Assembly (NCBI RefSeq): GCF_027886475.1
Contig: NZ_CP115670.1
Location: forward strand, 620,001 to 684,000
Source of the DNA: Corynebacterium sp. SCR221107
Lineage (GTDB): Bacteria > Actinomycetota > Actinomycetes > Mycobacteriales > Mycobacteriaceae
Length of the DNA stretch: 64,000 nt
Reading direction: 5' to 3'
Positions 1 through 9,900 of the stretch are shown here, piece after piece. The translations under genes and the position numbers were made by a program. Every line of letters begins with the position of its first letter. The first letter of the stretch is position 1. The notes under the pieces are model-generated. The model saw nothing but the letters and a program-made list of their open reading frames with translations. It did no database searches and was not told where the DNA came from.

Positions 1-2
1 CC

Positions 3-902
3 ATGCAAATTACGACCGTGAACGTCAATGGAATCCGCGCTGCTGTCAAGCAACGCAGCGAGCACAACGTAGGTTTCTTGCCGTGGCTGCAGGCCTCCGG
101 ATCGGACATCGTCTTGCTGCAAGAAGTCCGCGCCAGCGAGAAGGACTCGCTAGCAGCGCTCGCGCCAGCACTCGATGCCGGCTGGCACTATGTCGGCGCC
201 CCCGCTGCGGCCAAGGGGCGCGCCGGGGTCGGAATCTTGTCGCGCACCCCGCTTACCGGCGTCACGATCGGCATTGATGGTTTCGAAGACTCGGGGCGCT
301 TCATCGCAGGTACCTACGATGACCACGGCCAACCGGTCGTGGTGGCTTCGCTGTACCTGCCGTCGGGAAGCGCGGGCACGGACAAGCAGGATGAAAAGTA
401 CGCCTTCTTGGATTCTTTCGAGAATTATCTAGAAGTCGAAGGATCCAAGCAACAACAAATGGTCATCGGCGGGGACTGGAATATTTGCCACCGGGAGCAG
501 GACCTGAAGAATTATAAGACCAACCGCACCAAGTCCGGATTCTTACCCGATGAGCGGGAGTTCATGGATGCCGTCTTCGGATCCTTTCCCGATGAGAAAG
601 CTCAGCCCAAAGACGGTGGGGCCTGGGCCGGGGCCGTAGCCTACTCAAGCGACAAGCGCCGTGTGCAAGCCGCCGACCCGAAGTGGTTCGATGCGGTGCG
701 CCGGCTGGAACCGGAATCAGAGATCTACACATGGTGGACCTATCGCGGTCAAGCCTTTGCCAACAATGCCGGGTGGCGCATCGACTACCAGGCGGTCACC
801 GCCCAACTTCTGGCTCGTGCGCAACAGACGTGGGTGGACAAGGTCTCAGGCCACGACATGCGCTGGAGTGATCACGCCCCGGTCACCGTCGTCTACAACT
901 AA
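3..902 (+). CDS. xth: Exodeoxyribonuclease III
   Basis: A 299-residue exonuclease III/AP endonuclease of the EEP fold, a cytoplasmic base-excision repair enzyme that cuts 5' of abasic sites and removes nucleotides from 3' ends. Visible family residues: Asn8, the metal-binding Glu41 in LLQEVRA, the GGDWNICH block (Asp158, Asn160) and the C-terminal SDHAP motif with Asp290-His291. Length is a little above the usual 260-280. The ATG lies two bases inside the window, so its ribosome-binding site and promoter are outside. It is followed by a 224-base gap and a small membrane-protein gene on the same strand. Confidence 0.95.
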   Translation: MQITTVNVNGIRAAVKQRSEHNVGFLPWLQASGSDIVLLQEVRASEKDSLAALAPALDAGWHYVGAPAAAKGRAGVGILSRTPLTGVTIGIDGFEDSGRFIAGTYDDHGQPVVVASLYLPSGSAGTDKQDEKYAFLDSFENYLEVEGSKQQQMVIGGDWNICHREQDLKNYKTNRTKSGFLPDEREFMDAVFGSFPDEKAQPKDGGAWAGAVAYSSDKRRVQAADPKWFDAVRRLEPESEIYTWWTYRGQAFANNAGWRIDYQAVTAQLLARAQQTWVDKVSGHDMRWSDHAPVTVVYN

Positions 903-1126
903 CGCCACCGGAGACTGTGTGGATACAGCGCGGACACAGCGCGGTGGCACTGCCGCTTGCCTTGAGAGCCCCTCAATGGGCGGGAGACCCCCACAATGTC
1001 CACTTTTGTTTAAATTTCCGAGAAAAATCGGGTATATTGAGGCCGGTTCATCAATTGCCGACGAAAGTCTGCGGAGTCGGCACGGTAGGTGTAAGTGGCC
1101 TGCCCCATCTTTCTTAGGAGCAATGC

Positions 1127-1306
1127 ATGCGTGTTAAGGGAATGATCCTCCTCATTTTGGGTGTCGTACTGGTTGCAGTTTCTTTCCTGCTGCTGGGTGA
1201 TCACGACGTCAAGGCAATCATCGGCGCACTGGTCATGGCCTTGGGCGGCGCCTCGCTGCTGGGAGCTTTGGTAGAGCTGTTCGGCGAGAAGCCACGCATG
1301 CAGTAG
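1127..1306 (+). CDS. Small membrane protein, 59 residues
   Basis: A 59-residue frame starting ATG CGT GTT with AGGAG at 1116-1120 six bases upstream. The product is almost entirely two hydrophobic stretches (about residues 5-23 and 29-48) separated by a short polar turn (GDHDVK), ending in a charged tail (ELFGEKPRMQ). This looks like a two-pass or hairpin inner-membrane protein. I do not recognise a named family. A clean intrinsic terminator begins 12 bases after the stop, and an AT-rich TATATT at about 1032 could be its -10 element, so it is probably a monocistronic real gene. Confidence 0.75.
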   Translation: MRVKGMILLILGVVLVAVSFLLLGDHDVKAIIGALVMALGGASLLGALVELFGEKPRMQ

Positions 1307-1317
1307 TTGTGACCGAT

Positions 1318-1350
1318 AGGCCAGAGTCCGAAAGGGCTCTGGCCTTTTTT
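1318..1350 (+). terminator. Intrinsic terminator
   Basis: Nine-base stem AGGCCAGAG (1318-1326) pairing with CTCTGGCCT (1337-1345), ten-base loop, then a run of T. It ends the small membrane-protein gene. Confidence 0.92.
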
Positions 1351-1379
1351 CATATCCTTATCGCCTTTCGTTGCATTGG

Positions 1380-1391
1380 TGCTTTCCGACG
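1380..1391 (+). repeat. Interspersed 12-mer, T variant
   Basis: TGCTTTCCGACG in the trpS upstream region, preceded by TTGCATTGG. One of 18 mismatch-free copies of TGCTTKCCGACG in the window. Confidence 0.8.
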
Positions 1392-1465
1392 TTCGCAGCC
1401 TGGCATAGCGCGGGCGTGGATAACGCCCTATCACGGGCAGTCGTCGGTGTGCGGCCCGCGGTGAA

Positions 1466-1477
1466 CGTCGGCAAGCA
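1466..1477 (-). repeat. Interspersed 12-mer, G variant
   Basis: CGTCGGCAAGCA on the plus strand, converging on the copy at 1380 with 74 bases between them. Intergenic, upstream of trpS. On its own strand it is followed by TTCACCG, fitting the extended consensus. Confidence 0.8.
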
Positions 1478-1592
1478 TAACGATGTTGCCATCAAGGGCG
1501 CGCCCTCGTGCATACGTCAAATCATCGGGGCGGCTGCGTTTGCACTATCGGTACTGACGGCACTGCTAGGCGGTACCGCTAGATCCAACGGC

Positions 1593-1598
1593 TAGACT
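1593..1598 (+). promoter_or_regulatory. trpS -10 element, probably leaderless transcript
   Basis: TAGACT ends eight bases before the trpS ATG and no Shine-Dalgarno is visible, which places the transcription start at or next to the start codon. Confidence 0.5.
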
Positions 1599-1600
1599 AA

Positions 1601-2629
<1,029 letters not shown>

Positions 2630-2642
2630 AGGGCTTTCCTTC

Positions 2643-2698
2643 CCGCCGGTGTTTTCTCTGCGTTGCTTCATTACGTATAGAAGACGCCGGCGGTTTTT
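2643..2698 (+). terminator. trpS terminator
   Basis: Fifteen-base stem (2643-2657 with 2679-2693, two G-U pairs) built on CCGCCGG/CCGGCGG, a 21-base loop, then TTTTT at 2694-2698. Confidence 0.88.
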
Positions 2699-3457
2699 CG
2701 CGCCTTCGTGCGCCCAATGCTTCACCAGTTGGTCCGGATCGCAGCGCGTGGCCAGTAAACGTGCAAAGGCTTACGCCACCCCTCCAATGCTTACCCCCTT
2801 CGATTACCCCCAATGCCTACCCCTGTGAAGATGCAGGGGTGCTTGAGCCTTTTAGTCTTGGTAATCCTCAAAAGTTTGGGCCTCCATAAAAGGATATGCC
2901 TGATAAAGCAGGTGGTCAGTCGGGGGATTCTTACGCGAACCGGCGTTGGGTTGAGCTAGCAGTAATTGCCGTTCACTCAAGGGCATGGGTTTGGGGTGTA
3001 AAGCTGTGAGGTCAGCTAAATAAGAGTGGAATAAGAAATAGATTCGGCTCTTCAGCCAATTTTGCCTACGCTGGAATAGAGCAACTTGGAACGAATCGTG
3101 GTCTTGTTTTGCTTCGATCTGTGGGGACGCTACTTGTCTTTCGGCGTTGCACCCTGGTGCATAAATCGTACCCCACAGTCGAAAAGGCAAAGAGGCGTGG
3201 CGCGCAATCAGGTTGGTAACTTTCGTTCTCATGTCGTGTTCGACGCATCAGTGAAGCATACCCAGCGCTGAAATTGCCAGGAACCATTCTCGGCTAGAGC
3301 GATTCGATGAATACGGCGCAATGAAGAAATCCCGGCATCTTTCACCTTTGAGCGAGGACGAAATGGGTGAAGACACCCAAGGTTTGGTTGCCTTTCCTGT
3401 TTTTGCGGGTTCGATGCAGTCCAGTCTTGCTCCACCAACCAGACAAGGAGATCTTAC
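2699..3457. other. Intergenic stretch without a confident gene
   Basis: About 760 bases between the trpS terminator and the YihY gene. The middle (2850-3330) is AT-richer than its surroundings. A minus-strand frame at 2852-3232 could encode 126 residues (ends TFEDYQD), but it has no recognisable domain and a mixed, unbiased composition, so I do not call it a gene. The last 60 bases hold the promoter and leader of the YihY gene. Confidence 0.4.
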
Positions 3458-4531
3458 GTGGCTACCACAACGTCCCCTCAGCCTTGGCGAATGGACGAGT
3501 TCGGCATCGAAAGGGCTACATCCGATTCCCCCACCAAGATGGAGCTATTTCGGATGAAACATCCTTGGTTCGATCATGTGATGCGTGCCTGGGATCGCTA
3601 TAAGCAACGAGGCGGCGACCAATACGCCGCCGGCATCACCTATTTTTCTGTGTTGTCGCTGTTTCCCCTTCTCATGCTGGTGTTCGCGGTGGCTGCGATG
3701 GTCTTGGCTTCGCGCCCGGAGTTGTTGGAATACATTCAGTCCCAAATCTCCTCCAGCGTCGATGATGCCTTGGCCGAGACCATCAACACGGTCATCGACA
3801 CGGCGATTGATCAGGCCGGCACCGTTGCAGGAATCGGTGGACTCACTGCCTTATGGTCGGGACTGGGGTGGATCAACAACTTGCGCTACGGCGTATCGAA
3901 GATGTGGATGTACCCCGCCATTGGCAATAATCTTTTCCTGACCAAGCTCAAGGATTTGGGCGTGCTGATTGGTTTGTTTGTCGTGCTCGTAGTGGCATTT
4001 GCCGTGACCGCCGTGGGCAGTTCGGGGTTGACGTGGCGATTGATCGAGCTGGTCAATCTTGATCATGTTCCCGGGATTTCGGTCATGACTTTTGTCGTGG
4101 CGGTCGTTGTGGGCTTGCTGGCCAATTTCGTGATGTTTTGGTGGATGCTCTCATCCCTTCCGCGCGGGCAGGTGCCACTTCGCTCGGGTCTACAGGCTGC
4201 GGTGATCGGTGCTTTTGCCTTTGAGATTCTCAAGCAAATTGGTTCGATGTTTTTTTCCTCGGCGTTGCAAAACCCGGCCGGTGTCACATTCGGCCCGATC
4301 ATCGGCATCATGGTGCTGTTCTACATCGTGTGGCGGATTACGTTGATGTGCTCTGCCTGGGCGGCAACCACTGAGGAATCCTTGGCGATCGCAACTCAGC
4401 CCGCGCCACCTCCGGCGGTGATCAATGTGCGCGGTCAGCAGCCGCCGCGTCGTCGGGAAAAGTCAGGTTTGTTGCCGGTGGTGGGAGTGGGAGCCTTGGT
4501 GGGCGCGGTCGTCTCGCTGTGGCGGCGCTAG
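3458..4531 (+). CDS. YihY/virulence factor BrkB family membrane protein
   Basis: A 357-residue inner-membrane protein of the YihY/BrkB (YhjD-type) family; transport function in this family is not settled. The N-terminal 50 residues are soluble, then the family hallmark GGDQYAAGITYFSVLSLFPL leads into about six membrane segments (roughly residues 60-85, 125-145, 165-190, 205-230, 245-265, 280-300). The conserved block around GVTFGPIIGIMVLFYIVWR is present near residue 275. The tail is basic and Pro-rich, followed by a last hydrophobic stretch. GTG start is set by AAGGAG at 3445-3450, seven bases upstream. Confidence 0.88.
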   Translation: MATTTSPQPWRMDEFGIERATSDSPTKMELFRMKHPWFDHVMRAWDRYKQRGGDQYAAGITYFSVLSLFPLLMLVFAVAAMVLASRPELLEYIQSQISSSVDDALAETINTVIDTAIDQAGTVAGIGGLTALWSGLGWINNLRYGVSKMWMYPAIGNNLFLTKLKDLGVLIGLFVVLVVAFAVTAVGSSGLTWRLIELVNLDHVPGISVMTFVVAVVVGLLANFVMFWWMLSSLPRGQVPLRSGLQAAVIGAFAFEILKQIGSMFFSSALQNPAGVTFGPIIGIMVLFYIVWRITLMCSAWAATTEESLAIATQPAPPPAVINVRGQQPPRRREKSGLLPVVGVGALVGAVVSLWRR

Positions 4532-4567
4532 CCAGCGGAGCGATTGATCACGGCAGGTTTATCTTTT

Positions 4568-4579
4568 TGCTTTCCGACG
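4568..4579 (+). repeat. Interspersed 12-mer, T variant
   Basis: TGCTTTCCGACG between the 3' ends of the convergent YihY and D,D-carboxypeptidase genes. Confidence 0.8.
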
Positions 4580-4662
4580 GTCTGCATGGTGGTCGCCTTT
4601 CGCTGGCACCTTTTTCAGAGCTATTCGTAGCTTCACGACGCAATACTGCCGGTGGGAATCGC

Positions 4663-5952
4663 CTAGGACTTTTGGTGTTTGCCGTGGTGTTTACGGGACT
4701 GTCGAGCCCCACCGGCCAAAAGAACAACCCCGACAATCCCAACGATGGCGGCGAGAAGGAAAACCCCTGCGCTTAGATTTTTCCCACCGCCATCCTCCGC
4801 ACGTTCATCAGCCACATTCATTGCGGTGGGTAGTTCGGTGGCGTCATTACCACTAGTGGCTTCGCCGGGGTGCGCGCTGACATCACGTCCTCTGAGGTTG
4901 CCAATAGCTCCTTGAGAGGCGTAGGCGGCCTCGATAAGTGCTTGAGCCTGTTTCCAGGCGCGCCCATCATCGATGGTGGTGTCGAGGATGACTGCGGCTA
5001 ATCTTCGGCCACCGATATCCTTTGCACCGACGAAGGTATGGTGGGCGTCATCGGTGTAGCCGGTCTTGCCACCAATGCCGTCGGGATCGTTCATAAACAA
5101 CCCATTGTCGTTCCATACTTCATAGGTTTCTTCTTGGCTTGGTCCGGGGAAGGTGACCTTTTCGGTGGCAAGCATGCGGGCAAAGGTTTCGTTTTCCCAC
5201 GCGGCGGAGTAAAACACCGCTAGGTCACGGGCGGATGTCATCATTCCTGGAGCGTCGAGGCCGCTGTAGGAGGCGACGAACGTGTCGACTGCTCCAAGCG
5301 AGTGGGCTAGGGCTCGAACCTTTTCCAGCGCAACCTCGTCGCCTCCAAGCTCCGTGGCCAAGGCATGAGCTGCATCATTTCCGGAGTTGAGCAGCAAACC
5401 ATATAGCAACTGTTCATTGGTATAGGTCAATCCTTCGCGAATACCCACGGCTGAGCCTTCTTGGTTTTGATCTTCGGCCGTCGCCACGTAGGTGTCGGAC
5501 AAAGTGAGCTCGTTAAGGGCGACCATGGCAAGGAGCACCTTGATGACACTTGCTGGCCGATAGCGACCGTGTGGGTCCTTCGTTGAGATGACGTCGCCGG
5601 TGTCTATGTCGAAGACCATCCATGCCGCAGCGGTGTTTGCAGGAACCACGTAGTCGGCGGGTGCCGTGATGTCACAGCTTCCGTACTCGTTGACTACCGT
5701 TGGTGGGGGAGTAGGGGCTACTTGTCCTGGGGTAAGCGCCTCCGAGGTTGTCTCAGCTTCCGGTGGGTAGGTGGCCTGCGGACACTGTGAGGTATCGGGT
5801 GCTGTGGTTCGGGGTGCCGGATCGGCATGAGCGACGGCATAAATTGGGGCGGTGGATGATAGTGGCGCGTTCGTTACGCCTACTGTTACCGCAGGCAAGG
5901 CCGCAGCGGTTGCTGCAAGTGAGGCGATGGTCCGCCTGAGAGCCGGTGCCAC
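4663..5952 (-). CDS. D-alanyl-D-alanine carboxypeptidase (S11 family)
   Basis: A 429-residue penicillin-binding protein of the low-molecular-mass class that trims D-Ala from peptidoglycan pentapeptides outside the membrane. Signal peptide at residues 1-43, a Pro/Thr-rich linker (about 45-88), then the catalytic domain with all three motifs: SVIK at 135-138 (nucleophile Ser135), SGN at 190-192 and KTG at 296-298. A single membrane segment near residues 390-415 followed by a basic tail (RQSRKHHGKHQKS) anchors it, in place of the amphipathic helix of PBP5. GTG start; AAGGAG lies about ten bases upstream. It diverges from the next gene across a 182-base promoter region. Confidence 0.92.
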   Translation of the reverse strand: MAPALRRTIASLAATAAALPAVTVGVTNAPLSSTAPIYAVAHADPAPRTTAPDTSQCPQATYPPEAETTSEALTPGQVAPTPPPTVVNEYGSCDITAPADYVVPANTAAAWMVFDIDTGDVISTKDPHGRYRPASVIKVLLAMVALNELTLSDTYVATAEDQNQEGSAVGIREGLTYTNEQLLYGLLLNSGNDAAHALATELGGDEVALEKVRALAHSLGAVDTFVASYSGLDAPGMMTSARDLAVFYSAAWENETFARMLATEKVTFPGPSQEETYEVWNDNGLFMNDPDGIGGKTGYTDDAHHTFVGAKDIGGRRLAAVILDTTIDDGRAWKQAQALIEAAYASQGAIGNLRGRDVSAHPGEATSGNDATELPTAMNVADERAEDGGGKNLSAGVFLLAAIVGIVGVVLLAGGARQSRKHHGKHQKS

Positions 5953-6134
5953 GAAAACTCTCTCCTTCCCCTAAGACCACTTGTGTTGAGCGCTCGAATT
6001 CTCAAGCCTGAAAGCACCTTACACCCTGATTTCCGGGTGGCTGTCACCACACTGCCTTCCTGATAGCGCTCCTATACGTAATGACGGCACGGGTCCAGCG
6101 CATCCTAAAGCGATGCTCGCTTTAGGATGGGGGC

Positions 6135-7067
6135 ATGAACGATACTCCCGACTCTCGTCCAGATTTCCGCCCGGAATTTAAGACGCTCGATGCGAGCGTG
6201 GTGACAGCACTGCCGAAGGTTGTGCTGTTTTCCCGGCAACCGATCGCCTCGCTTGCCGACGACAATGTGGTCTATGCGGAAGTGATCGTCGAACCTTCGG
6301 CGCTCGAGGGTGTGATGGATCAAGCTGTGGCAGCACCTTCTACCGTTGCAATTGTATTACGCTGCCATGAGACTGCCGATGTCGAGATCGTGGCCAACGA
6401 TGCAACGGGTCTGCTGGTGGGAGCGATTACCGATTCCGCTGACGTCGCCGCCTTCGCGCGCGAGCGTTTCGTCGCCTGTGTCTTGGAATCCTCGCTTGAG
6501 GAACAACTAGCGGTAGCGTCACCGCGTATAGTGCGCCCGCTTTCGCTTTTCGACGACATCCGCATCGATTCCGAAGGCGAAATTGAGCTGGGGGCCCGAG
6601 CAGCGTGGGTGCGAGACCGCCAACTCCAAGTGGTCTGTGATCCGATTGCGGCTGTGGCCAATGGACACATCGATGAACTGGCGGACTACCCACTTGAACT
6701 CTTGCGCTCCCTCGGCTTCAAAGCCGTATGTGCAGGATTAGACACGTCATTACTGCTCGAGCTTTCTACCCACCTTGAGTTCGGCATTGAAGAGATCTAT
6801 GAGCTGACCTTCGATGCGTTAGAAGGCTCGTTCCTTCCGGATCCTTTGCGCCGTAGGCTTGTCAGTGAACAACTCCTACCCGCCTTCGAAGCCTTTAGCG
6901 GTAATGACGATGCTCCCACAACTGCCCCCGAGCCGGAGCCGGAATCGCTTTCCGACGAGGACTTGGCAGGCATCGACCCCCTGCTACTCGAACAACTCGG
7001 TATCGATCCGCGCGATCTCCAACCGCGCGCATCCTCGCCCGCCGACGAGGACAAGCCCCACAGGTAA
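6135..7067 (+). CDS. Adenosine deaminase-like protein, probably inactive
   Basis: 310 residues. From about residue 130 the sequence aligns by eye with the C-terminal half of actinobacterial adenosine deaminases: FDDIRIDSEGEIELG, then WVRDRQLQVVCDP where active enzymes read LEVCPSSN, then LADYPLELLRSLGFKAVC, and a final LEGSFLPDPLRRRLV. The catalytic residues do not survive: no N-terminal HxH metal site, no HAGE, no HGV, and the NTD segment reads AGLD. I infer a diverged pseudoenzyme or regulatory relic. Mycobacteria carry add in the same neighbourhood (near upp and pmmB), which supports the descent. The C-terminal 50 residues are acidic and disordered. TAGGAT at 6123-6128 lies six bases before the ATG, suggesting a leaderless mRNA. 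Confidence 0.6.
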   Translation: MNDTPDSRPDFRPEFKTLDASVVTALPKVVLFSRQPIASLADDNVVYAEVIVEPSALEGVMDQAVAAPSTVAIVLRCHETADVEIVANDATGLLVGAITDSADVAAFARERFVACVLESSLEEQLAVASPRIVRPLSLFDDIRIDSEGEIELGARAAWVRDRQLQVVCDPIAAVANGHIDELADYPLELLRSLGFKAVCAGLDTSLLLELSTHLEFGIEEIYELTFDALEGSFLPDPLRRRLVSEQLLPAFEAFSGNDDAPTTAPEPEPESLSDEDLAGIDPLLLEQLGIDPRDLQPRASSPADEDKPHR

Positions 7068-7119
7068 TGCCTTAAAACCTGGGAACAACACCACGGGGAC
7101 AACACGAAAGGGAAAACTT

Positions 7120-7161
7120 CAAAGCCCAAGCTTTCTCGACAAATGGAAAGCTTGGGCTTTG
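7120..7161 (+). terminator. Terminator of the adenosine deaminase-like gene
   Basis: Sixteen-base perfect stem CAAAGCCCAAGCTTTC (7120-7135) with its complement at 7146-7161, ten-base loop. The stem ends in CTTTG, so there is only a short T run. It sits between convergent genes and may act both ways. Confidence 0.75.
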
Positions 7162-7282
7162 TTAACCGCTGTGCAAGTTCTCAGGTCCTAGTCGTGCGCT
7201 AGCACATGACGTAGCTTCACTACCAATAGGAACACGAGCCTTACCCCAACAGCTGCGAGCAAAGAGAACTGGGAAAAGGAAC

Positions 7283-8509
7283 CTAGAACCGGCTAAAGCG
7301 CTTGGTTAGCATCTCCTCGAGGTCGTGCCAGGAATCGGCGTGCTCAGTAAAAGGCGGGGTTGGGGTGTAGCCGGCGGTGTTTGTCGAGCCAATCATGTAG
7401 GAGATGTAGTCCTGCATGCGCGGGTGCTCGAGGAAGTAAGAATTCAACGAATCATCCTGCGCCCAGTCGGCGGCATCGGCAAGTAGCTCGTAGGCGCGAG
7501 CCATCTGTGCGGTGTCGACGGCCTCGGTGCCTTTGTTGATGTCGCGGACAAGGCCATTGAAGGAGTAGACGTTGTCGGGGTGGACCGTGATCTCAAGATC
7601 ACCGGCGTTGGCGGCGTCCATGACCTCCGACCATGTGGATACCTTGGCGAGGTCGTGGTCTTCGTGCTCAATGAGCCAGCGAACCAACGCCTTGGAGGAA
7701 GAGAACGTGTAGATTTCACCGTACTTGCCCAAAAAGACCGGCTGGGCCTTGAGATAGGTGCGCAAGGTGTAGAGGGTGCGGCCGTCGATGGAGATCTTGA
7801 TAGGGTCGATGCCTGCGTGGGCCCATACGGTGGTGTCGTAGGGGTCGACCTTGGCTGCGGCTTCTTCCTTGCGGGTTTTTTCCTCCTCGGCGGCCTTCTT
7901 GGCTTCCTGTTCCGCATTGGAAATGCGCGTCTGGGCGTCAGTGGTGTTGCCTTCGACCTCCTTGACGGTTACGCAGGAATCCAACGCTTCGACCGTCTTA
8001 TCCCAGTTACTAACGACGACCCGTCCGATGGCGGTCCACTCGGACAATCCATTGGGGCCGGAAAAGTGTTCGAAGCCGCGCGCGGGGTTTGACAAGATGG
8101 AGTGGGAAGAGAACAAGACCTGAATATCGGTGTTTCCGCAGACCTCGCCGATGGCGCGGGCAAGCTGGAAGTTCCCGGCGACCTCCTTGACATTGCGGCG
8201 GTCGGGCTTTTGTGCCAGCAGCGCCGGGGTGCCGACGAAGTCGTAGTAGTGGAACTCGTCGGGAACAACACGGGTTGCAGGCTGTGCCTCGAAGTTGGCC
8301 CACTTGGGGTGGGACTGCAGATCGTGCTTGTCGCCGGATTCGAGGAACAGCAGTAGCTCAGCTGGGGTCTGAAACACGTAAAGGTCGTCCCCAAAGCCCA
8401 AAAACGCCTGCCACTCGGCGCCGTGTTCGCGCCACTTGGGTGCGAAGAGGGTGTAGAAATCGCCTTCTGTGAGCGATAGCTTGACGGGGACGATACCTTT
8501 ATCTGCCAT
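7283..8509 (-). CDS. Conserved actinobacterial protein, Rv3311-like
   Basis: A 408-residue soluble protein with no signal peptide or membrane segment. Two related-looking halves each begin with a PVKLS/PIKIS ... YTL strand and contain an AFLG or VFLG...YVF/YTF element, suggesting an internal duplication (about residues 1-190 and 230-400). They are joined by an Ala/Glu/Lys-rich coiled stretch around residues 195-222 (EQEAKKAAEEEKTRKEEAAAK). I recognise it as the Rv3311 type of conserved hypothetical, found near upp and add in mycobacteria; its function is unknown. ATG start at 8509, 90 bases from the NlpC gene on the same strand. Confidence 0.7.
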   Translation of the reverse strand: MADKGIVPVKLSLTEGDFYTLFAPKWREHGAEWQAFLGFGDDLYVFQTPAELLLFLESGDKHDLQSHPKWANFEAQPATRVVPDEFHYYDFVGTPALLAQKPDRRNVKEVAGNFQLARAIGEVCGNTDIQVLFSSHSILSNPARGFEHFSGPNGLSEWTAIGRVVVSNWDKTVEALDSCVTVKEVEGNTTDAQTRISNAEQEAKKAAEEEKTRKEEAAAKVDPYDTTVWAHAGIDPIKISIDGRTLYTLRTYLKAQPVFLGKYGEIYTFSSSKALVRWLIEHEDHDLAKVSTWSEVMDAANAGDLEITVHPDNVYSFNGLVRDINKGTEAVDTAQMARAYELLADAADWAQDDSLNSYFLEHPRMQDYISYMIGSTNTAGYTPTPPFTEHADSWHDLEEMLTKRFSRF

Positions 8510-8599
8510 GAGGATTTATGATAGTCGTTTCATCTATTCCTCGTCACGTTCAGGTTTATTCACGCCTGACTCGGGCAGTGATGGTGCGCTAGGCGCAGT

Positions 8600-9505
8600 T
8601 TAGCCCGTCGGCCGGAAATAACCCTTGAACGCCATGCCCATGTTGGTCTCGCGCAGCGGGTGCACCCCGACCGGATCGCCGGCTTCGATAATCTGGCCGT
8701 CCCCTGCATACATGGCTACATGGCCGTCCCAGACGAGCAGGTCGCCTGGGATGAGCTCGCTGCGGCTGACGGCGCGCCCAATATTTTGTTCTTGCGCCAG
8801 CCTAGGTAGTTCCACGCCCGCCTGCCGCCATGCCCATTGCGTTAATCCAGAGCAGTCGAAACCTGCTGGGCTGGTGCCGCCCCACGCATAGGGGGTGCCG
8901 ATCACGGAGCGTGCGGCGGCGACGGCGGCCTCACCCTGGGCAGTGGCGGGGCGTGCACCGAGTGCTGGCGGAGCAGGCATGCTTGCCGACGCATACTGCA
9001 CCTCCTTTCCTGCGTCGCTCTGCCCGCCGTGCGGTTGTTCGTGGTAGGTGGTGGGATTATCCTCCCCGCCTGCCAACCCGAGCAGCGCTGCCACCGCTGG
9101 CTGTAGCCGGGCCTCTGCTTCCTCGAGCCGAATCATGGCCTGGAGCATGAATTTGCTGGGCAGGGCACGAAGATCGTTGACTGCCGCCAGAGCCGCGAGT
9201 GGTTCGGGCGTGAAGAGGCGCGGGAGGATCGCCATCGCCTCGCCGAGCAGGGAGTGGGCAATGTGTGTCAATTCGCCAGCCAGGCTGGAGAACTCATCGC
9301 CCACCAAGGACATGATGTGCCCGAGCTTTGTGCCATCAATATTGAGGTTGAGGGCATCGTCGATAAGAGCTGCCTGCGCGCCGAACTGGGCGGCAAGTGG
9401 CGCCGCCGCTTGGTAAAGCGGATACCCGCCGGTGTCGGGTAGTTGCGGCGGAAGGAGCATGGACAACGTCTTGATGCTCGTCGCGACATCGTCGAAGAAT
9501 GTCAT
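8600..9505 (-). CDS. NlpC/P60 family peptidoglycan hydrolase
   Basis: 301 residues. The C-terminal 110 residues form an NlpC/P60 cysteine peptidase domain that cleaves peptide stems of peptidoglycan: GTPYAWGGTSPAGFDCSGL carries nucleophile Cys218, and DGHVAMY carries His262. The N-terminal 145 residues are helical and alanine/leucine-rich with no Sec signal peptide, joined by a disordered linker (150-190). The ATG overlaps the stop of the upstream 95-residue gene (ATGA), so the two are translationally coupled. The lack of a signal peptide plus a small helical partner recalls type VII-secreted pairs; that is inference only. Confidence 0.85.
   Translation of the reverse strand: MTFFDDVATSIKTLSMLLPPQLPDTGGYPLYQAAAPLAAQFGAQAALIDDALNLNIDGTKLGHIMSLVGDEFSSLAGELTHIAHSLLGEAMAILPRLFTPEPLAALAAVNDLRALPSKFMLQAMIRLEEAEARLQPAVAALLGLAGGEDNPTTYHEQPHGGQSDAGKEVQYASASMPAPPALGARPATAQGEAAVAAARSVIGTPYAWGGTSPAGFDCSGLTQWAWRQAGVELPRLAQEQNIGRAVSRSELIPGDLLVWDGHVAMYAGDGQIIEAGDPVGVHPLRETNMGMAFKGYFRPTG
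8980..8991 (+). repeat. Interspersed 12-mer, G variant, inside NlpC gene
   Basis: TGCTTGCCGACG opposite the codons of SASM in the disordered linker (about residues 173-176) of the NlpC/P60 protein, a poorly conserved position. Confidence 0.75.
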
Positions 9506-9789
9506 TTGAGCAACTCCTCAAATAGGCGGGCGGAGTCTTTCTCGAGGCCTTCTATATCGTCCAGGGTGGCCCTGACCTGCCGAGCATGTTCTTGAGCCCT
9601 TTCTGACTGGTGGGTTGCCCGCCGGTAAAAGGACTCGAGGCAGGAGTTGATCGCGGCGATGGCTGCGCCGATGCCGGGTGATTCCGCACCCTCCACCAAC
9701 GTCGGCGGGCTGAGGGTGTGGGCCTCGTTGACGAGTTCGGCGGCGAGGCGTTGGGCCAGTTCGGGATCTACGTTCATCTGTTGGTTCAT
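9502..9789 (-). CDS. Small helical protein coupled to NlpC/P60
   Basis: 95 residues, predicted almost all-helical, with an acidic C-terminal coiled-coil-like stretch (residues 60-95, DDIEGLEKDSARLFEELLK). Size and helical content resemble WXG100/ESX-type or EspC-like proteins, but there is no WXG motif. The stop codon overlaps the ATG of the NlpC/P60 gene by four bases and the overlap region contains its ribosome-binding site (GAGGAG), so the pair is one transcription unit. I cannot assign a family with confidence. Confidence 0.7.
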   Translation of the reverse strand: MNQQMNVDPELAQRLAAELVNEAHTLSPPTLVEGAESPGIGAAIAAINSCLESFYRRATHQSERAQEHARQVRATLDDIEGLEKDSARLFEELLK

Positions 9790-9900
9790 GCCAGCATTAG
9801 ACTGTCCCGAGCCCGCGGTGGTTCCCCGCGTGGATCAATAAATGCCGGTCTGATGTGACGCCGAGGGTGGTAGTGTAGCGCATCGGTTTGCTGCGGTGGA

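Noticed and set aside
2852..3232. 126-codon minus-strand frame between trpS and the YihY gene
   Set aside because: It has no domain and no Shine-Dalgarno, and it lies in AT-rich spacer. Kept only as a remark in the gap entry.
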